Shown here: positions 1 through 8,857 of the stretch, piece by piece
Numbering within the stretch: position 1 is the stretch's first letter
Layout of the letters: each line of letters begins with the position of its first letter
Assembly: GCF_026242055.1 (NCBI RefSeq)
Contig: NZ_JAPJDL010000004.1
Span: forward strand, 124,001 to 188,000
DNA: 64,000 nucleotides
Direction: 5' to 3'
Source: Lentzea sp. NEAU-D7
GTDB lineage: Bacteria > Actinomycetota > Actinomycetes > Mycobacteriales > Pseudonocardiaceae
The notes under the pieces: model-generated
The model's input: the letters and a program-made list of their open reading frames with translations, nothing else
The model's database searches: none
What the model was told of the DNA's origin: nothing
Made by a program: the position numbers and the translations under genes

Positions 1-920
1 GCCATCAGCACGGCGCCGACGAGCACGACGGGCCGGCGCCCGACCCTGTCGGACATCGCCGACCAGCCGATGATGCCGATCACCGCGAGCGCCGAGGACA
101 GAGTCAGCGCGTTGAGGATCATCTGCCTGCTGTTGCCCGCCTGCACGCCGTACGCCAGGACGAACGTCGTCAGGGTCGACTGCGCGACGAACGCCGAGAG
201 GCCGACGCCCACGCCCAGCGCCAGCGTGCGCGGGTGGTTGCGCAGCACGTCGAGCAACGGCATGGAGCCCGGCTTGCGCTCGGCCTGGAAGACCGGCGTC
301 TCCTCGACCTTCATCCGCACGAACAGGCCGATGCCCAGCAGCACCACGCTCAGCAGGAACGGCACCCGCCAGCCCCAGTCGAGGAACGCCTGCTCGCCGA
401 CCAGCGCGGCGGTGCCGGTCAGCGCGGCCGTCGACAGCACCATGCCGCACGGCGCGCCGGCGTTGGTGAAGCTCGCCCACAGCCCGCGCCGGGAGGTGGC
501 GTGCTCGGCCGACATGAGCACGGCGCCGCCCCACTCGCCGCCGACGGAGATGCCCTGCACGACCCGCAGCAGGACCAGTCCGGCCGGCGCGAGCCAGCCG
601 ACCTGGGCGTAGGTGGGCAGCAGGCCGATCAGGAAGCTCGCCACGCCCATCAGGCTCATGGTCAGCACGAGCATCTTCTTGCGCCCCAGCAGGTCCCCGT
701 AGTGTCCGAAGAGGATTCCGCCGAGCGGCCGGGCGAGGTAGCCGGTGGCGAACGTGCCGAAGCTCGCGATCGTGCCGACCAGCGGGTCCAGCGAGGAGAA
801 GAAGACCTTGTTGAACACGACCGCGGAGGCCGTGGCGTAGAGCAGGAAGTCGTAGTACTCGATCACACTGCCGAGAAAGCTCGACCCGACTGCACGGCGT
901 AACTGCGTTGTTGGCGCCAT
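1..920 (-). CDS. MHS-family MFS metabolite:H+ symporter (C-terminus outside window)
   Basis: Likely imports an organic acid or aromatic acid with protons across the cytoplasmic membrane. The visible 306 residues start MAPTTQLRRAVGSSF, followed by the signature of the metabolite:H+ symporter (ShiA/ProP/KgtP) family: a conserved EYYDFLLY stretch in helix 1, LARPLGGILFGHYGD before the GRKK loop, and GISVGGEWGGAVLM in helix 5. ATG at 920 is preceded by GAGGTGA. It is the last gene of a leftward operon with MaoC, amidohydrolase and SDR genes, so its substrate is probably the compound that operon degrades. The substrate cannot be read from sequence. Confidence 0.9.
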   Translation of the reverse strand, partial: MAPTTQLRRAVGSSFLGSVIEYYDFLLYATASAVVFNKVFFSSLDPLVGTIASFGTFATGYLARPLGGILFGHYGDLLGRKKMLVLTMSLMGVASFLIGLLPTYAQVGWLAPAGLVLLRVVQGISVGGEWGGAVLMSAEHATSRRGLWASFTNAGAPCGMVLSTAALTGTAALVGEQAFLDWGWRVPFLLSVVLLGIGLFVRMKVEETPVFQAERKPGSMPLLDVLRNHPRTLALGVGVGLSAFVAQSTLTTFVLAYGVQAGNSRQMILNALTLSSALAVIGIIGWSAMSDRVGRRPVVLVGAVLM

Positions 921-929
921 GGCTTCACC

Positions 930-1388
930 TCATGTGTAGTGGCGGTAGACGGCACGTGCGACGCAAGCGGGCTTCGCGGAGCCCTCGATCTCGACGGTGA
1001 AGTCGACGGTGAGCTGCACGCCGTCGCCCGGCACGTCCTCGACGGACGCGACCTGGCCGAGCAGCCGGATCTTGGCGCCGACCGGCACGGGCGCGGGGAA
1101 CCGCACCTTGTCCAGCCCGTAGTTCAGGCTCATCCGCACGCCCGAGACGTCGAGCAGCTCGCTCATCAGCGGGATGAGCAGCGCCAGCGTCAGGTAGCCG
1201 TGTGCGATCGTGCCGCCGAACGGGCCGGAGGCGGCGCGTTCCGGGTCGACGTGGATCCACTGGTGGTCGTCGGTGGCGGTGGCGAACGTGTCGACGCGGC
1301 TCTGGTCGATCTGCAGCCAGTCGGTGTGGCCGAGGCTCTGCCCCGCCAGGGCCCTGAGTTCTGCGATTCCTTGGACGGAGATGGTCAC
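930..1388 (-). CDS. MaoC-family hotdog dehydratase
   Basis: 152-residue MaoC-like protein, predicted (R)-enoyl-CoA hydratase/dehydratase type hotdog fold. The family motif is visible as FATATDDHQWIHVDPERA (Asp/His catalytic pair) followed by GPFGGTIAHGYLTLALL. GTG at 1388 overlaps the TGA of the upstream amidohydrolase gene (GTGA) and has GAAGGAGG ahead of it, which decides the start. Operonic position between a hydrolase and a transporter suggests a role in side-chain or ring-cleavage product catabolism. The precise substrate is unknown. Confidence 0.88.
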   Translation of the reverse strand: MTISVQGIAELRALAGQSLGHTDWLQIDQSRVDTFATATDDHQWIHVDPERAASGPFGGTIAHGYLTLALLIPLMSELLDVSGVRMSLNYGLDKVRFPAPVPVGAKIRLLGQVASVEDVPGDGVQLTVDFTVEIEGSAKPACVARAVYRHYT

Positions 1389-2275
1389 GCGTCCTCCTTC
1401 ACGAGTCCGAGCAGACGGGCGGCGTTGTGCTTGAGGATCTTGGGACGGACCTCGTCGGAGATGTCCAGCTTCGCGAAGTCGGCCAGCCAGCGGTCGGGGG
1501 TGATGACGGGGTGGTCCGACCCGAACAGGACCTTGTCCTGCAGCAGGGTGTTGGCGTAGCGGACGAGCTGCGGCGGGAAGTACTTCGGCGACCAGCCGGA
1601 CAGGTCGATGTGCACGAACGGCTTGTGCGTGGCCACCGCGAGCGCCTCGTCCTGCCACGGGAACGACGGGTGCGCGAGCACGATCCGCAGGTGCGGGAAG
1701 TCCACGGCGACGTCGTCCACGAGCATCGGGTTGGAGTGCTTGAGCCTGATGCCACCGCCGCCGGGCACGCCGGCGCCGATACCGGTCTGTCCGCTGTGGA
1801 ACAGCGCGGGCACGCCGAGCTCCTCGATCACCTCGTACAGCGGGTACGCCATCCGGTCGTCCGGCGAGAAGTCCTGGAGGCTCGGGTGGAACTTGAAGCC
1901 CCGCACGCCGTGCTCCTCGACGAGCCTGCGCGCCTCGCGGACGGCCGTGCGGCCCTTCCAGGGGTCGACGCTCGCGAACGGGATCAGCACGTCGGCGTGT
2001 TCGGCGCAGGACGCGGCGATCTCCTCGTTGGAGATGCGCGGGTGGCCGGTGGCGTGCTCCGCGTCGACGGTGAAGATGACCGCGGCCATCTTCCGCTCGC
2101 GGTAGATCTCGGCCGTCTCGGCGATGGTCGGCTGGCGGTGGGCGGCCTTGAAGTACTTCGCGGACGCCTCGACCAGCGCGGGACTGAGGGAGCTGTGGCC
2201 GTCGGCGGAGATCTCCGCGTGGGTGTGGACGTCGATGGCGACGAGGCTGTCCACATCCATTCTGGGAACGTTCAT
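1385..2275 (-). CDS. Amidohydrolase 2 (ACMSD/resorcylate decarboxylase-like) family protein
   Basis: 296-residue TIM-barrel metal-dependent hydrolase or decarboxylase of the amidohydrolase_2 group. Visible metal-site motifs are DVHTHAEI near the N-terminus (HxH), GFKFHPSLQDF, LFHSGQTG, IVLAHPSFPW and the late LFGSDHPVITP (catalytic Asp). Relatives include aminocarboxymuconate semialdehyde and gamma-resorcylate decarboxylases, so a C-C lyase acting on an aromatic-derived acid is plausible. ATG at 2275 overlaps the preceding SDR stop (ATGA), indicating translational coupling. Confidence 0.87.
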   Translation of the reverse strand: MNVPRMDVDSLVAIDVHTHAEISADGHSSLSPALVEASAKYFKAAHRQPTIAETAEIYRERKMAAVIFTVDAEHATGHPRISNEEIAASCAEHADVLIPFASVDPWKGRTAVREARRLVEEHGVRGFKFHPSLQDFSPDDRMAYPLYEVIEELGVPALFHSGQTGIGAGVPGGGGIRLKHSNPMLVDDVAVDFPHLRIVLAHPSFPWQDEALAVATHKPFVHIDLSGWSPKYFPPQLVRYANTLLQDKVLFGSDHPVITPDRWLADFAKLDISDEVRPKILKHNAARLLGLVKEDA

Positions 2276-3150
2276 CGGGCCACCGGCTGCGGGATCCCGT
2301 AGGTCTCGGCCTCGAACTCGCCGAACCGCTCGGCGATCGCGTCCGCCTGCCAGCCGCCGTCCGCGAACAGGACCTGCTTCTCGGCGGGGTGCGACCAGAG
2401 CGCGAGCCGGTCGCCGCCGATGCCGATCGCCTGTCCCGTCACGCCCTTCGCCGCGTCCGAGGCGAGGTAGACGATCAGTCCCGCGACGTCCTCGACGGTG
2501 CCGAGCCCCTCGTCGCGCCGCACCCACTCCGGCAGTGGCGCGCCGGTGCGTTCCGACTCCTCGATCAGCGGCGCGAACGCCGGGATCGTGCGGGTCATCT
2601 CGGTTGCGGCGACGGGGACGACCGCGTTGACGGCGATGTCGGACCGCGCGAGCTCCAGCGCCCAGGTCCGCGCCATGGCGGCGATCCCGGCCTTGGCGGC
2701 GGCGTAGTTGGTCTGCCCGAAGTTGCCGCGCTGGCCGGCGGGCGACGAGACCAGCACGAGGCTGCCGCCCGTGCCCTGCTCCCGCATCCGCACGGCCGCG
2801 GCCCGGGCGCAGGTGAAGGTGCCGCGCAGGTGCACGTTGATCACGGCGTCGAAGTCGTCGTCGCTCATCTTCCACAGCACGCGGTCGCGCAGGATGCCCG
2901 CGTTGGTGACCAGCACGTCGAGCCGGCCGAACTCCTCGACGGCGGCGTCCACGAGCGACTGGGCGGTCTCGGCCGTCCCGACCGGAGCGACCACCGCGCG
3001 TCCGCCGATGCCCGCCGCGACCTCGTGGACGACCTCGTCCACGTCGTTGGCGACGACCCGGGCCCCGTTGCGCGCCAACGCTTCCGCGTACGCCCGGCCC
3101 AGCCCGCGACCGGCACCGGTGACGATCGCGACCTTTCCCGACAGCTCCAT
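2272..3150 (-). CDS. Short-chain dehydrogenase/reductase
   Basis: 292-residue classical-type SDR using NAD(P)H. The cofactor motif is VTGAGRGLGRAYA, with the structural NAG (LVTNAGILRD), catalytic Ser in VLVSSPAG and YAAAK. It resembles (3R)-hydroxyacyl-CoA dehydrogenase domains that accompany MaoC hydratases, which fits its operon. It is the first gene of the leftward operon facing the PaaX regulator. A longer in-frame extension upstream of 3150 is possible, but the ATG at MELSGKV is the conserved SDR start. Confidence 0.88.
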   Translation of the reverse strand: MELSGKVAIVTGAGRGLGRAYAEALARNGARVVANDVDEVVHEVAAGIGGRAVVAPVGTAETAQSLVDAAVEEFGRLDVLVTNAGILRDRVLWKMSDDDFDAVINVHLRGTFTCARAAAVRMREQGTGGSLVLVSSPAGQRGNFGQTNYAAAKAGIAAMARTWALELARSDIAVNAVVPVAATEMTRTIPAFAPLIEESERTGAPLPEWVRRDEGLGTVEDVAGLIVYLASDAAKGVTGQAIGIGGDRLALWSHPAEKQVLFADGGWQADAIAERFGEFEAETYGIPQPVAR

Positions 3151-3232
3151 CAGGCGAGTCCTCTCCGTGGGGATCGCGACCCAAAGTAGGGCATATTCAT
3201 GACGCTCGTCTAGATGCTGCCCAACATGTATC

Positions 3233-4033
3233 GTGAGCGGTGTGACGCCCCAGTCCCTGATGCTGAACTTCCTCGGCCTGTACGTGCTGGGCCGCGACAT
3301 CGCGGTCTACTCGGGCAGCGTGATCGACGTCTTCGGGCGCGTGGACGTCTCGGAGGAGGCGGTGCGCTCCACGCTGACGCGCATGACGTCGCGCGGTCTG
3401 CTCGCCAAGCACCGCAACGGCCGCAAGGTCTACTTCGGACTCACCGCCCGCGCGACGGCGGTGCTGCAGGACGGCGAGCGCCGCATCTGGCAGCGCGGCG
3501 CGGTCAACCGGGACTGGGACGGCACCTGGACCCTGGTCGGCTTCTCGCTGCCGGAGGGTCGCCGGGGCGAACGACACGACCTGCGCTCACAGCTGCAGTG
3601 GGCGGGCTTCGGCCCGGTGCAGAACGGCCTGTGGATCGCGCCCGGCGCCCGCGACGTGACCGAGCTGGTCGAGGGGCTGGCGGAGAACGTCACGGTCTTC
3701 ACCGCCCAGCACGCCAAGCCGACCGAGGCGGCGGACCTCGCGCGCCGCGCGTTCGACACGGCCGCCATCGCCGCCCGCTACCAGGACTTCCTGGCGAAGT
3801 GGCGCGAGCCGGACGCCTCGCTGCCGGACGACCTGGCCCGCCAGCTGGTGCTGCACGGCGACTGGCTCGACCTCGTGCGCCAGGACCCGCACCTGCCGGC
3901 CGAGCTGCTGGCGGGCGACTGGCCCGCGATCGAGGCGGAGCGGTTGTTCCAGTCGCTGGCCACCCGTTACACCGGGACGGCGACCCCGCTGGCGGCCGCC
4001 GCCATCGAGTCGATCGCGGTGCCGGCTGTCTAG
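3233..4033 (+). CDS. PaaX-family transcriptional repressor
   Basis: 266-residue regulator of the PaaX family (phenylacetyl-CoA-responsive repressors in enterobacteria). The N-terminal winged helix is seen in SLMLNFLGLYVLGR... and VRSTLTRMTSRGLLAKHRNGRK; the central domain contains WDGTWTLVGFSLPE and the C-terminus is a typical PaaX C domain. GTG at 3233 is used here; an in-frame GTG at 3242 is an alternative. It is divergent from the MHS/MaoC/amidohydrolase/SDR operon with 82 bp between starts, so it most likely represses that operon in response to an acyl-CoA intermediate. Confidence 0.87.
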   Translation: MSGVTPQSLMLNFLGLYVLGRDIAVYSGSVIDVFGRVDVSEEAVRSTLTRMTSRGLLAKHRNGRKVYFGLTARATAVLQDGERRIWQRGAVNRDWDGTWTLVGFSLPEGRRGERHDLRSQLQWAGFGPVQNGLWIAPGARDVTELVEGLAENVTVFTAQHAKPTEAADLARRAFDTAAIAARYQDFLAKWREPDASLPDDLARQLVLHGDWLDLVRQDPHLPAELLAGDWPAIEAERLFQSLATRYTGTATPLAAAAIESIAVPAV

Positions 4034-4118
4034 GTCACAGCGCTGACTGGACTGGGGCGCTGTCGAGTCATCATGAAGTGGGCACCCTCGGGAGAGGCTC
4101 ACGCACGTCACCTGCGGA

Positions 4119-4149
4119 GCAGCACTCCACCAAATCGATGGAGTGCTGC
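4119..4149. terminator. Bidirectional hairpin terminator
   Basis: Perfect 11-bp inverted repeat GCAGCACTCCA / TGGAGTGCTGC with a 9-nt loop. It lies between the convergent PaaX and hibernation-factor genes. There is no strong U tract, as is usual in actinomycetes. Confidence 0.7.
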
Positions 4150-4232
4150 AAACGCTCTCTGCGCGGTGCGCCGAGCCGGTCCAGGGCGAGCCCGCGGAGG
4201 ACGGTGTCCTCGAACTCGCCCTGTCGCCCGGA

Positions 4233-4622
4233 TCAGCTCCGAGGCTCGTCCTCGAGCGCGCCGACCAGTTCCGGGTCTTCCGGAGCGGGCATGTGCCGGA
4301 TGCTGTCACTGCCCTTGTGGTCGTGGGCGCGGCTGTACCGGGAATCCAGCACCCGTCCCAACTTGTGCGCCGCCCCGGCGTACGCGTCGTCCACGGTGGT
4401 CGCGTGGTGGGTGACCGCGACCGGCTGCTTGCCTCCCGGCCGCGCCTCGATGACGCACTTCTTGTCCTCCGGCTTGCCGCCCGCGTCCTCGCTGAGGTGC
4501 ACTTCCACGCGGGTCAACCATCCGCTGAAGCGGGACAGGCTGCTCTCCAGGTCGGTGGTCACATAGGTGGCCAGTCGTTCGCCACCGTGGATGTTGTGGT
4601 CGGTGTTGACCTGGATCTGCAT
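4233..4622 (-). CDS. HPF/RaiA-like ribosome hibernation (sigma-54 modulation) protein
   Basis: 129-residue protein starting MQIQVNTDHNIHG with a single S30AE/HPF-like domain: a beta-alpha-beta core with LTRVEVHLSEDAG, a central KKCVIEARPGGKQP strand and a basic helix AYAGAAHKLGRVLDSRYSR. Short HPF relatives bind the 30S decoding region in stationary phase. The C-terminal 25 residues are acidic and probably disordered. ATG 4622 has GGAGG 7-8 nt upstream, which excludes the longer open frame that extends to 5060. Confidence 0.8.
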   Translation of the reverse strand: MQIQVNTDHNIHGGERLATYVTTDLESSLSRFSGWLTRVEVHLSEDAGGKPEDKKCVIEARPGGKQPVAVTHHATTVDDAYAGAAHKLGRVLDSRYSRAHDHKGSDSIRHMPAPEDPELVGALEDEPRS

Positions 4623-4938
4623 GAGCACCCTCCGGAACGGGACAGAAATGGTTCTGGTCGATACCACGGGAGCGGCCGGCTCAAACGCGGCGGCGTTCAG
4701 CGCGTGGGATGCCCTGACTCCGCAATTGGGGCGTTGAGCTGCGGTGACCGTCCACCATGGCTGCAAGGGAACGACCCTACAGCGTGGCGTTCTGCCGCAC
4801 CTGATCCTTGTCCGGTGTGTCGACTGGTGTTCGTCCACAAGAAGCACTCCTTCCACCAGCGGCGGCTGGCTAGACACTGTGCGTGCCCACCACTCGCGCT
4901 GGCGCGGGTTCGCGTGTGGACGCAGAGAAGGGAATCCG
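4623..4938. other. 315-bp divergent intergenic region
   Basis: Lies between the leftward HPF-like gene and the rightward secreted phosphodiesterase gene. It must hold both promoters. I see no convincing small gene or strong operator in it. Confidence 0.5.
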
Positions 4939-5796
4939 ATGAAGCGATTGACCTCGTCCGTTCTGTTGGCGCTGCTCGTGACCGTCGTGGCGAGCCCGCT
5001 GCCGGGTGCCGCTGCCGCGTCAGGCCGGGTGCAGCCGCTCGAACGTGCGCACGCGCACAACGACTACGAGCACGAACGCCCGCTGGCCGACGCCCGCGAC
5101 CGCGGGTTCACGTCGGTGGAGGCCGACGTGTGGCTGGTGGACGGCGAACTGCGGGTGGCGCACGACCTGGTGGACGCGCGGCCGGGCCGCACACTGCGCA
5201 GCCTCTACCTCCAGCCGCTCGCGCAGGTCGTGCGGGCGAACGGGGGTCGCGTCTACCCGCACTGGCGTGGTTCCTTCCAGTTGCTCGTCGACATCAAGAG
5301 CGACGGTCCGGCGACGTACAAGGCCGTGGACGAGGCGCTGCGCGAGTTCCGTCCCATGCTCACCCAGTGGGTCGGCGGTCACGAACGACGTGGCGCGGTC
5401 GAGGTGGTCATCAGCGGCAACCGGCCGCGTGAGGACATGCTCGCCCAGCGGATCCGGCGGGCCGGCTACGACGGCAGGATGAGCGATCTCGGCACTGGTG
5501 TCCCCGCCGCGTTCATGCCGCTCGTCAGCGACAACTGGACGAAGAACTTCACCTGGCAGGGAGTGGGCGCCATGCCCGTGGCCGAGCGGGAGAAGCTGCA
5601 CCGCATCGTGTCCCAGGCGCACGCCGCCGGCTACCGGGTGCGGTTCTGGGCCACCCCGGACGTGGCGGGTGAGGCTCGCGACGCGGTGTGGCGCGAGCTG
5701 CTCACGGCGGGCGTCGACCACATCAACACCGACGACCTCGCAGGCTTGCGGGAGTTCCTCCTGGCCAACGACCCGGCTGAGCGGCGCAAGGGCTGA
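4939..5796 (+). CDS. Secreted PI-PLC / glycerophosphodiester phosphodiesterase-like protein
   Basis: 285-residue exported TIM-barrel phosphodiesterase. A Sec signal peptide MKRLTSSVLLALLVTVV...GAAAA is followed by the active-site motif ERAHAHNDYEHERPL (catalytic His plus metal ligands), VEADVWLVDGELRVAHD and LLVDIKSDGP; the C-terminus has VRFWATPD and DHINTDDL, typical of the GDPD/PI-PLC superfamily. ATG 4939 follows GAGAAGGGA and starts the signal peptide, so it is preferred over an in-frame upstream ATG at 4744. Likely hydrolyses phosphodiesters outside the cell; substrate unassigned. Confidence 0.83.
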   Translation: MKRLTSSVLLALLVTVVASPLPGAAAASGRVQPLERAHAHNDYEHERPLADARDRGFTSVEADVWLVDGELRVAHDLVDARPGRTLRSLYLQPLAQVVRANGGRVYPHWRGSFQLLVDIKSDGPATYKAVDEALREFRPMLTQWVGGHERRGAVEVVISGNRPREDMLAQRIRRAGYDGRMSDLGTGVPAAFMPLVSDNWTKNFTWQGVGAMPVAEREKLHRIVSQAHAAGYRVRFWATPDVAGEARDAVWRELLTAGVDHINTDDLAGLREFLLANDPAERRKG

Positions 5797-5845
5797 ACCG
5801 CGGGCAGGGCAGCGCCGATCAGCGGAACCTGACGAGTTCGACCCG

Positions 5846-6027
5846 TTACGGCAGCAGGTGCTCGACGGGCACGCCCGGCCGCCGGGCGATCAGCGAGCGC
5901 TGGCAGGCTTCCGGTCGCGTTCTACGCAGAGCAGCGCCGCGCCTCTCGGCAGCGCCGACCTGACGGGAGCCAGGTCGGCGCTGCCGAGGATCTCCGCCTC
6001 GTACCGGCGGACGTACTCCGCGGCCAT
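5846..6027 (-). pseudogene. DUF488-family remnant, frameshifted
   Basis: On the minus strand from ATG 6027 one reads MAAEYVRRYEAEIL... then ALLCVERD, and in another frame PEACQRSLIAR and PVEHLLP stop. The combined LLCVERDPEACQRSLIA matches the conserved C-terminal motif of DUF488 proteins, but the two halves are in different frames and the N-terminal half of the domain is absent. It is therefore a decayed fragment. Confidence 0.55.
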
Positions 6028-6076
6028 CACGCGGCAATCTCCGGGTGGTGTTCGCAAGCGGTCACCACCCGGAGCG

Positions 6077-6478
6077 TCACGCCACAGCCGTCCCTTCCAG
6101 CTCGACCATCAGGTCGGGCAGCGCCAGCCTGCTCACCCCGAGCATCGTGGTCGGCGGCGCCACGCGCGCCTGGCCGAGCCTCGCCGCCAGCACGCCGTAG
6201 TGCTGGAACAGCAGGTCGACGTCGGTGGTGTGGACGTTGAGCCGCACGAGGTTCGCGAGGGACATCCCCGCCTCGGCCAGCACCGCCTCCAGGTTGTCGA
6301 GGCTCAGTGCCAGCTGCGCCCCCATGTCCCCGGCGTGCTCGGGCTTGCCGTCGCCGTTCGTCGACGTCTGGCCCGCGCAGTACAGCGTCCGGGCCTGCCC
6401 GGTGACGACCTCGCCCTGGTGGTAGCCCAGCTCCGCCGACCACGTCCACGGGTTGACCGGCGTTCGTTCCACAGCCAC
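6077..6478 (-). CDS. RidA family protein (YjgF/YER057c/UK114)
   Basis: 133-residue RidA-like enamine/imine deaminase or related trimeric hydrolase. Features are TLYCAGQTSTNGDGKP, the helix NLEAVLAEAGMSLANLVRLNVH and the late PPTTMLGVSRLALPDLMVELEGTAVA, a typical RidA C-terminus where canonical members have an Arg-containing VEI(E/D)AIA motif. GTG 6478 is preceded by GGAG. It is divergent from the WYL regulator gene with 89 bp between the starts, suggesting it is that regulator's target. Confidence 0.87.
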   Translation of the reverse strand: MAVERTPVNPWTWSAELGYHQGEVVTGQARTLYCAGQTSTNGDGKPEHAGDMGAQLALSLDNLEAVLAEAGMSLANLVRLNVHTTDVDLLFQHYGVLAARLGQARVAPPTTMLGVSRLALPDLMVELEGTAVA

Positions 6479-6567
6479 GACAGCTCCATTCGATCTCTTC
6501 GACAGTGCCGTCAGCCTCGCAAGCGATACACGACATCCTGTGTCACGTATTCCCGTACGGTTTTCGC

Positions 6568-7542
6568 ATGCGTGCCGACCGGTTGGTCTCGCTGGTCCTG
6601 CTGCTGCGGCGGCACGGCCAGCTGTCGGCGGCCAGCCTCGCCCGCGAGCTCGAGGTGTCCACCCGGACGGTCCTGCGCGACATCGAGGCGCTGTCCGCGG
6701 CCGGTGTCCCGGTCTACGCCGAACGCGGCCGGCACGGCGGGTTCGCGCTGCTGCCCGGTTTTCAGACGGAGCTCACCGGCCTGAACCACGACGAGGCGCT
6801 GGCTCTGCTGGTCGCCGGTTCCCGGCGCGGTGCGCAGGTGTTCGGGCTCGGCTCGTCGCTCGCCTCGGCCGTGCTCAAGGTGGTCGACGCGCTGCCGGAG
6901 AGCTACCGGAAGACGGCGGCCGGTGCGGCGGAACGGCTGCTCGTCGATCCGGAGATCGACCTCCTCTCGCGGCGTGCGGTGGAGGAGGAGCTGCCGGACG
7001 CGGTGGTGGCGGAGGTCCGTCGCGCGGTGTTCGCGGGGCACCGGCTGCGGATCCGCTACGAGGCCGGGGGCGAGGCGGCGGAGTGGCGCACGGTGGACCC
7101 GATCGGGCTGGTCACCGTGCGGGAGCAGGGATACCTGCTGGCCACGAAGGCGGGGGAGGACCGGACCTACCGGCTGTCGCGGATCCTCGCCGCCGAGGAG
7201 CTCGACGAACCCGCGCGGCGAGCGGGCCGGGTCGACCTCGGCCGGGCCTGGCAGGAACGCAGCACGCGGTTCCGGACCGGTGGTGACCAGGTCGCCGTGG
7301 TGCTGCGGGTGCACCCGGCGCGGCGGGAGGAGCTGGTGGGCACCGCACTGGCCGTGGTCGCCGAGGAGCCCGACGACGGCTGGCTGCGGATGGAGGTCGC
7401 GTTCCAGGACGCACGGCACGCGGAGTGGGCGTTGTGGCAGCTCTCGACGAGCGCGGAAGCCCTTGAGCCGCAGTGGTTGCGCACCGCTTTGAAACAGCGG
7501 GCCGCCGCGGTCGCCGCCCGGTACGGGCAGGAGGCCCGTTGA
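6568..7542 (+). CDS. YafY-type HTH/WYL-domain transcriptional regulator
   Basis: 324-residue regulator with an N-terminal HTH_11 (residues 1-60: MRADRLVSLVLLLRRHGQL..LARELEVSTRTVLRDIEAL) and a central WYL domain (about 135-215, containing EWRTVDPIGLV and YLLATKAGEDRTYRLSRI), followed by a WCX-like C-terminus. WYL proteins bind a ligand and act as activators or repressors. Its TGA overlaps the TTG start of the MFS exporter gene (TTGA) and RidA lies divergently, so both neighbours are likely targets. Confidence 0.88.
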   Translation: MRADRLVSLVLLLRRHGQLSAASLARELEVSTRTVLRDIEALSAAGVPVYAERGRHGGFALLPGFQTELTGLNHDEALALLVAGSRRGAQVFGLGSSLASAVLKVVDALPESYRKTAAGAAERLLVDPEIDLLSRRAVEEELPDAVVAEVRRAVFAGHRLRIRYEAGGEAAEWRTVDPIGLVTVREQGYLLATKAGEDRTYRLSRILAAEELDEPARRAGRVDLGRAWQERSTRFRTGGDQVAVVLRVHPARREELVGTALAVVAEEPDDGWLRMEVAFQDARHAEWALWQLSTSAEALEPQWLRTALKQRAAAVAARYGQEAR

Positions 7543-8762
7543 GCGGCGAACGCGACTTCAGCCGGTACCTGAACGCGCGGGTGCTCTCGGTCGTCGGCGC
7601 CGTGGTGTCCGCGGTGGCGCTGCCCGTCCTCGTCTACCAGCTGACCGGCTCGGCGGGCTGGACGTCCGCGGTCACGGCGGCGGAGGCGTTGCCGTACCTG
7701 GTGTTCGGGTTGCCGGCCGGCGCGCTCGCGGACCGGTTGGACCGCCGCTCGATGATGGTGGCGATGGACTTCACGGTCGCCGCCGTGCTGCTGAGCGTGC
7801 TCGTGGCGTGGCTGGCGGGCGGACTGACCGCGCCGCACGTCGTGGCGGTGGCGTTCGCGTCGCAGACGGCGTTCGTGTTCTTCGACGCGGCGAACTTCGG
7901 TGCGCTGCCGGCGTTGGTGGGCAAGGAGAAGCTGACCGCCGCCTACTCGACGCTCTTCGGGCGCACGACCGTGGTGGAGCTCGTGGTGCCGGGTGTGACG
8001 GGCCTGATCGTGGTCGTCGTCGCTCCGGCGGCGCTGTTGGCCGTGAACGCGTTGACGGCTGTGGGCTCGGCACTGTTGTTGCGCGCGATCACGAGCAGCA
8101 TGGCCACCCCACGACCGGTGAGTGGTGGGAGGCAACTCGTCGCGGACATGCGCGAGGGGTTGCGGTTCCTCTGGCAGGAACCGGTGATCCGGGTCCTCAC
8201 CCTGGTCGGCGCGACGCACTCGGTGGCCGGTGGCGCGTGGATCGCCCTGCTCGTGCCGTTCGCCGACCAGGTGCTCGGCGTGGAGTCGAAAGGTGACCCG
8301 AGGCTCGCGGCCCTGTTCAGCTGCTGGGGCCTGGGCGCGATCCTCGCCTCCCGCCTGCTGCCGCGGGTGACCGCTCGCTGGGGCAGCGCCGGGGTGGCGC
8401 TCGGCGCCTTGCCGCTCTCCCTGCTGGGCGGGGTGTTCGTGCTCGTGAGCGGGCACTGGCTGGTGGCGTGCGCGGCGGCGACCTACTGGGGCGTCACCGG
8501 TGCCGTCGTGGTGATCAACGGGATCACCTACCGGCAGGAGGTGTGCCCGGAGGAACTGCAGTCTCGGGTCAACACCACTGCGCGGATGATCGCCTGGGGC
8601 CTCGGCCGGCCTCTCGGCGCCGCCTTGGGCGGTGCCCTGTCGGTCGCGGCCGGTGATCCGCGCGCGGGCATCGCGGCCGGCCTCGTGGTGCTGGCGGCAG
8701 GTGTGCTCGCGGCGTGGGCGTCACCGGTGCTGCGCGGTCAGAAGCACCGCAACGCCACGTGA
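7539..8762 (+). CDS. MFS exporter (DHA3-like)
   Basis: 407-residue, 12-helix major facilitator. The N-half has LNARVLSVVGAVVSAVALPVL and the loop motif GALADRLDRRSMM; the C-half has NTTARMIAWGLGRPLGAALGG, both characteristic of the DHA3 (MefA/EntS-like) drug or metabolite efflux branch. Start is TTG 7539, coupled to the WYL stop, with CAGGAGG upstream. Substrate unknown; control by the upstream WYL protein is inferred from coupling. Confidence 0.87.
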   Translation: MSGERDFSRYLNARVLSVVGAVVSAVALPVLVYQLTGSAGWTSAVTAAEALPYLVFGLPAGALADRLDRRSMMVAMDFTVAAVLLSVLVAWLAGGLTAPHVVAVAFASQTAFVFFDAANFGALPALVGKEKLTAAYSTLFGRTTVVELVVPGVTGLIVVVVAPAALLAVNALTAVGSALLLRAITSSMATPRPVSGGRQLVADMREGLRFLWQEPVIRVLTLVGATHSVAGGAWIALLVPFADQVLGVESKGDPRLAALFSCWGLGAILASRLLPRVTARWGSAGVALGALPLSLLGGVFVLVSGHWLVACAAATYWGVTGAVVVINGITYRQEVCPEELQSRVNTTARMIAWGLGRPLGAALGGALSVAAGDPRAGIAAGLVVLAAGVLAAWASPVLRGQKHRNAT

Positions 8763-8806
8763 TCCCGGGGCGCAGCGGTGCCGGCTCGTGCTCGACCGAC
8801 CTGGGC

Positions 8807-8846
8807 CGGGTCGCGGCGCTCGCGCTCGGGGTGGCGCCGCGACCCG
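8807..8846. terminator. Bidirectional hairpin terminator
   Basis: A 13-bp perfect inverted repeat (CGGGTCGCGGCGC / GCGCCGCGACCCG) with a 14-nt loop. It separates the convergent MFS exporter and cutinase genes. Confidence 0.7.
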
Positions 8847-8857
8847 TGTTCAGAGGA

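Noticed and set aside
234-902. Long open frames opposite the MHS transporter and many other genes
   Set aside because: They are antisense shadows caused by high GC; their residues are Arg/Ala/Pro/His-rich without domains, and the sense genes are clear.
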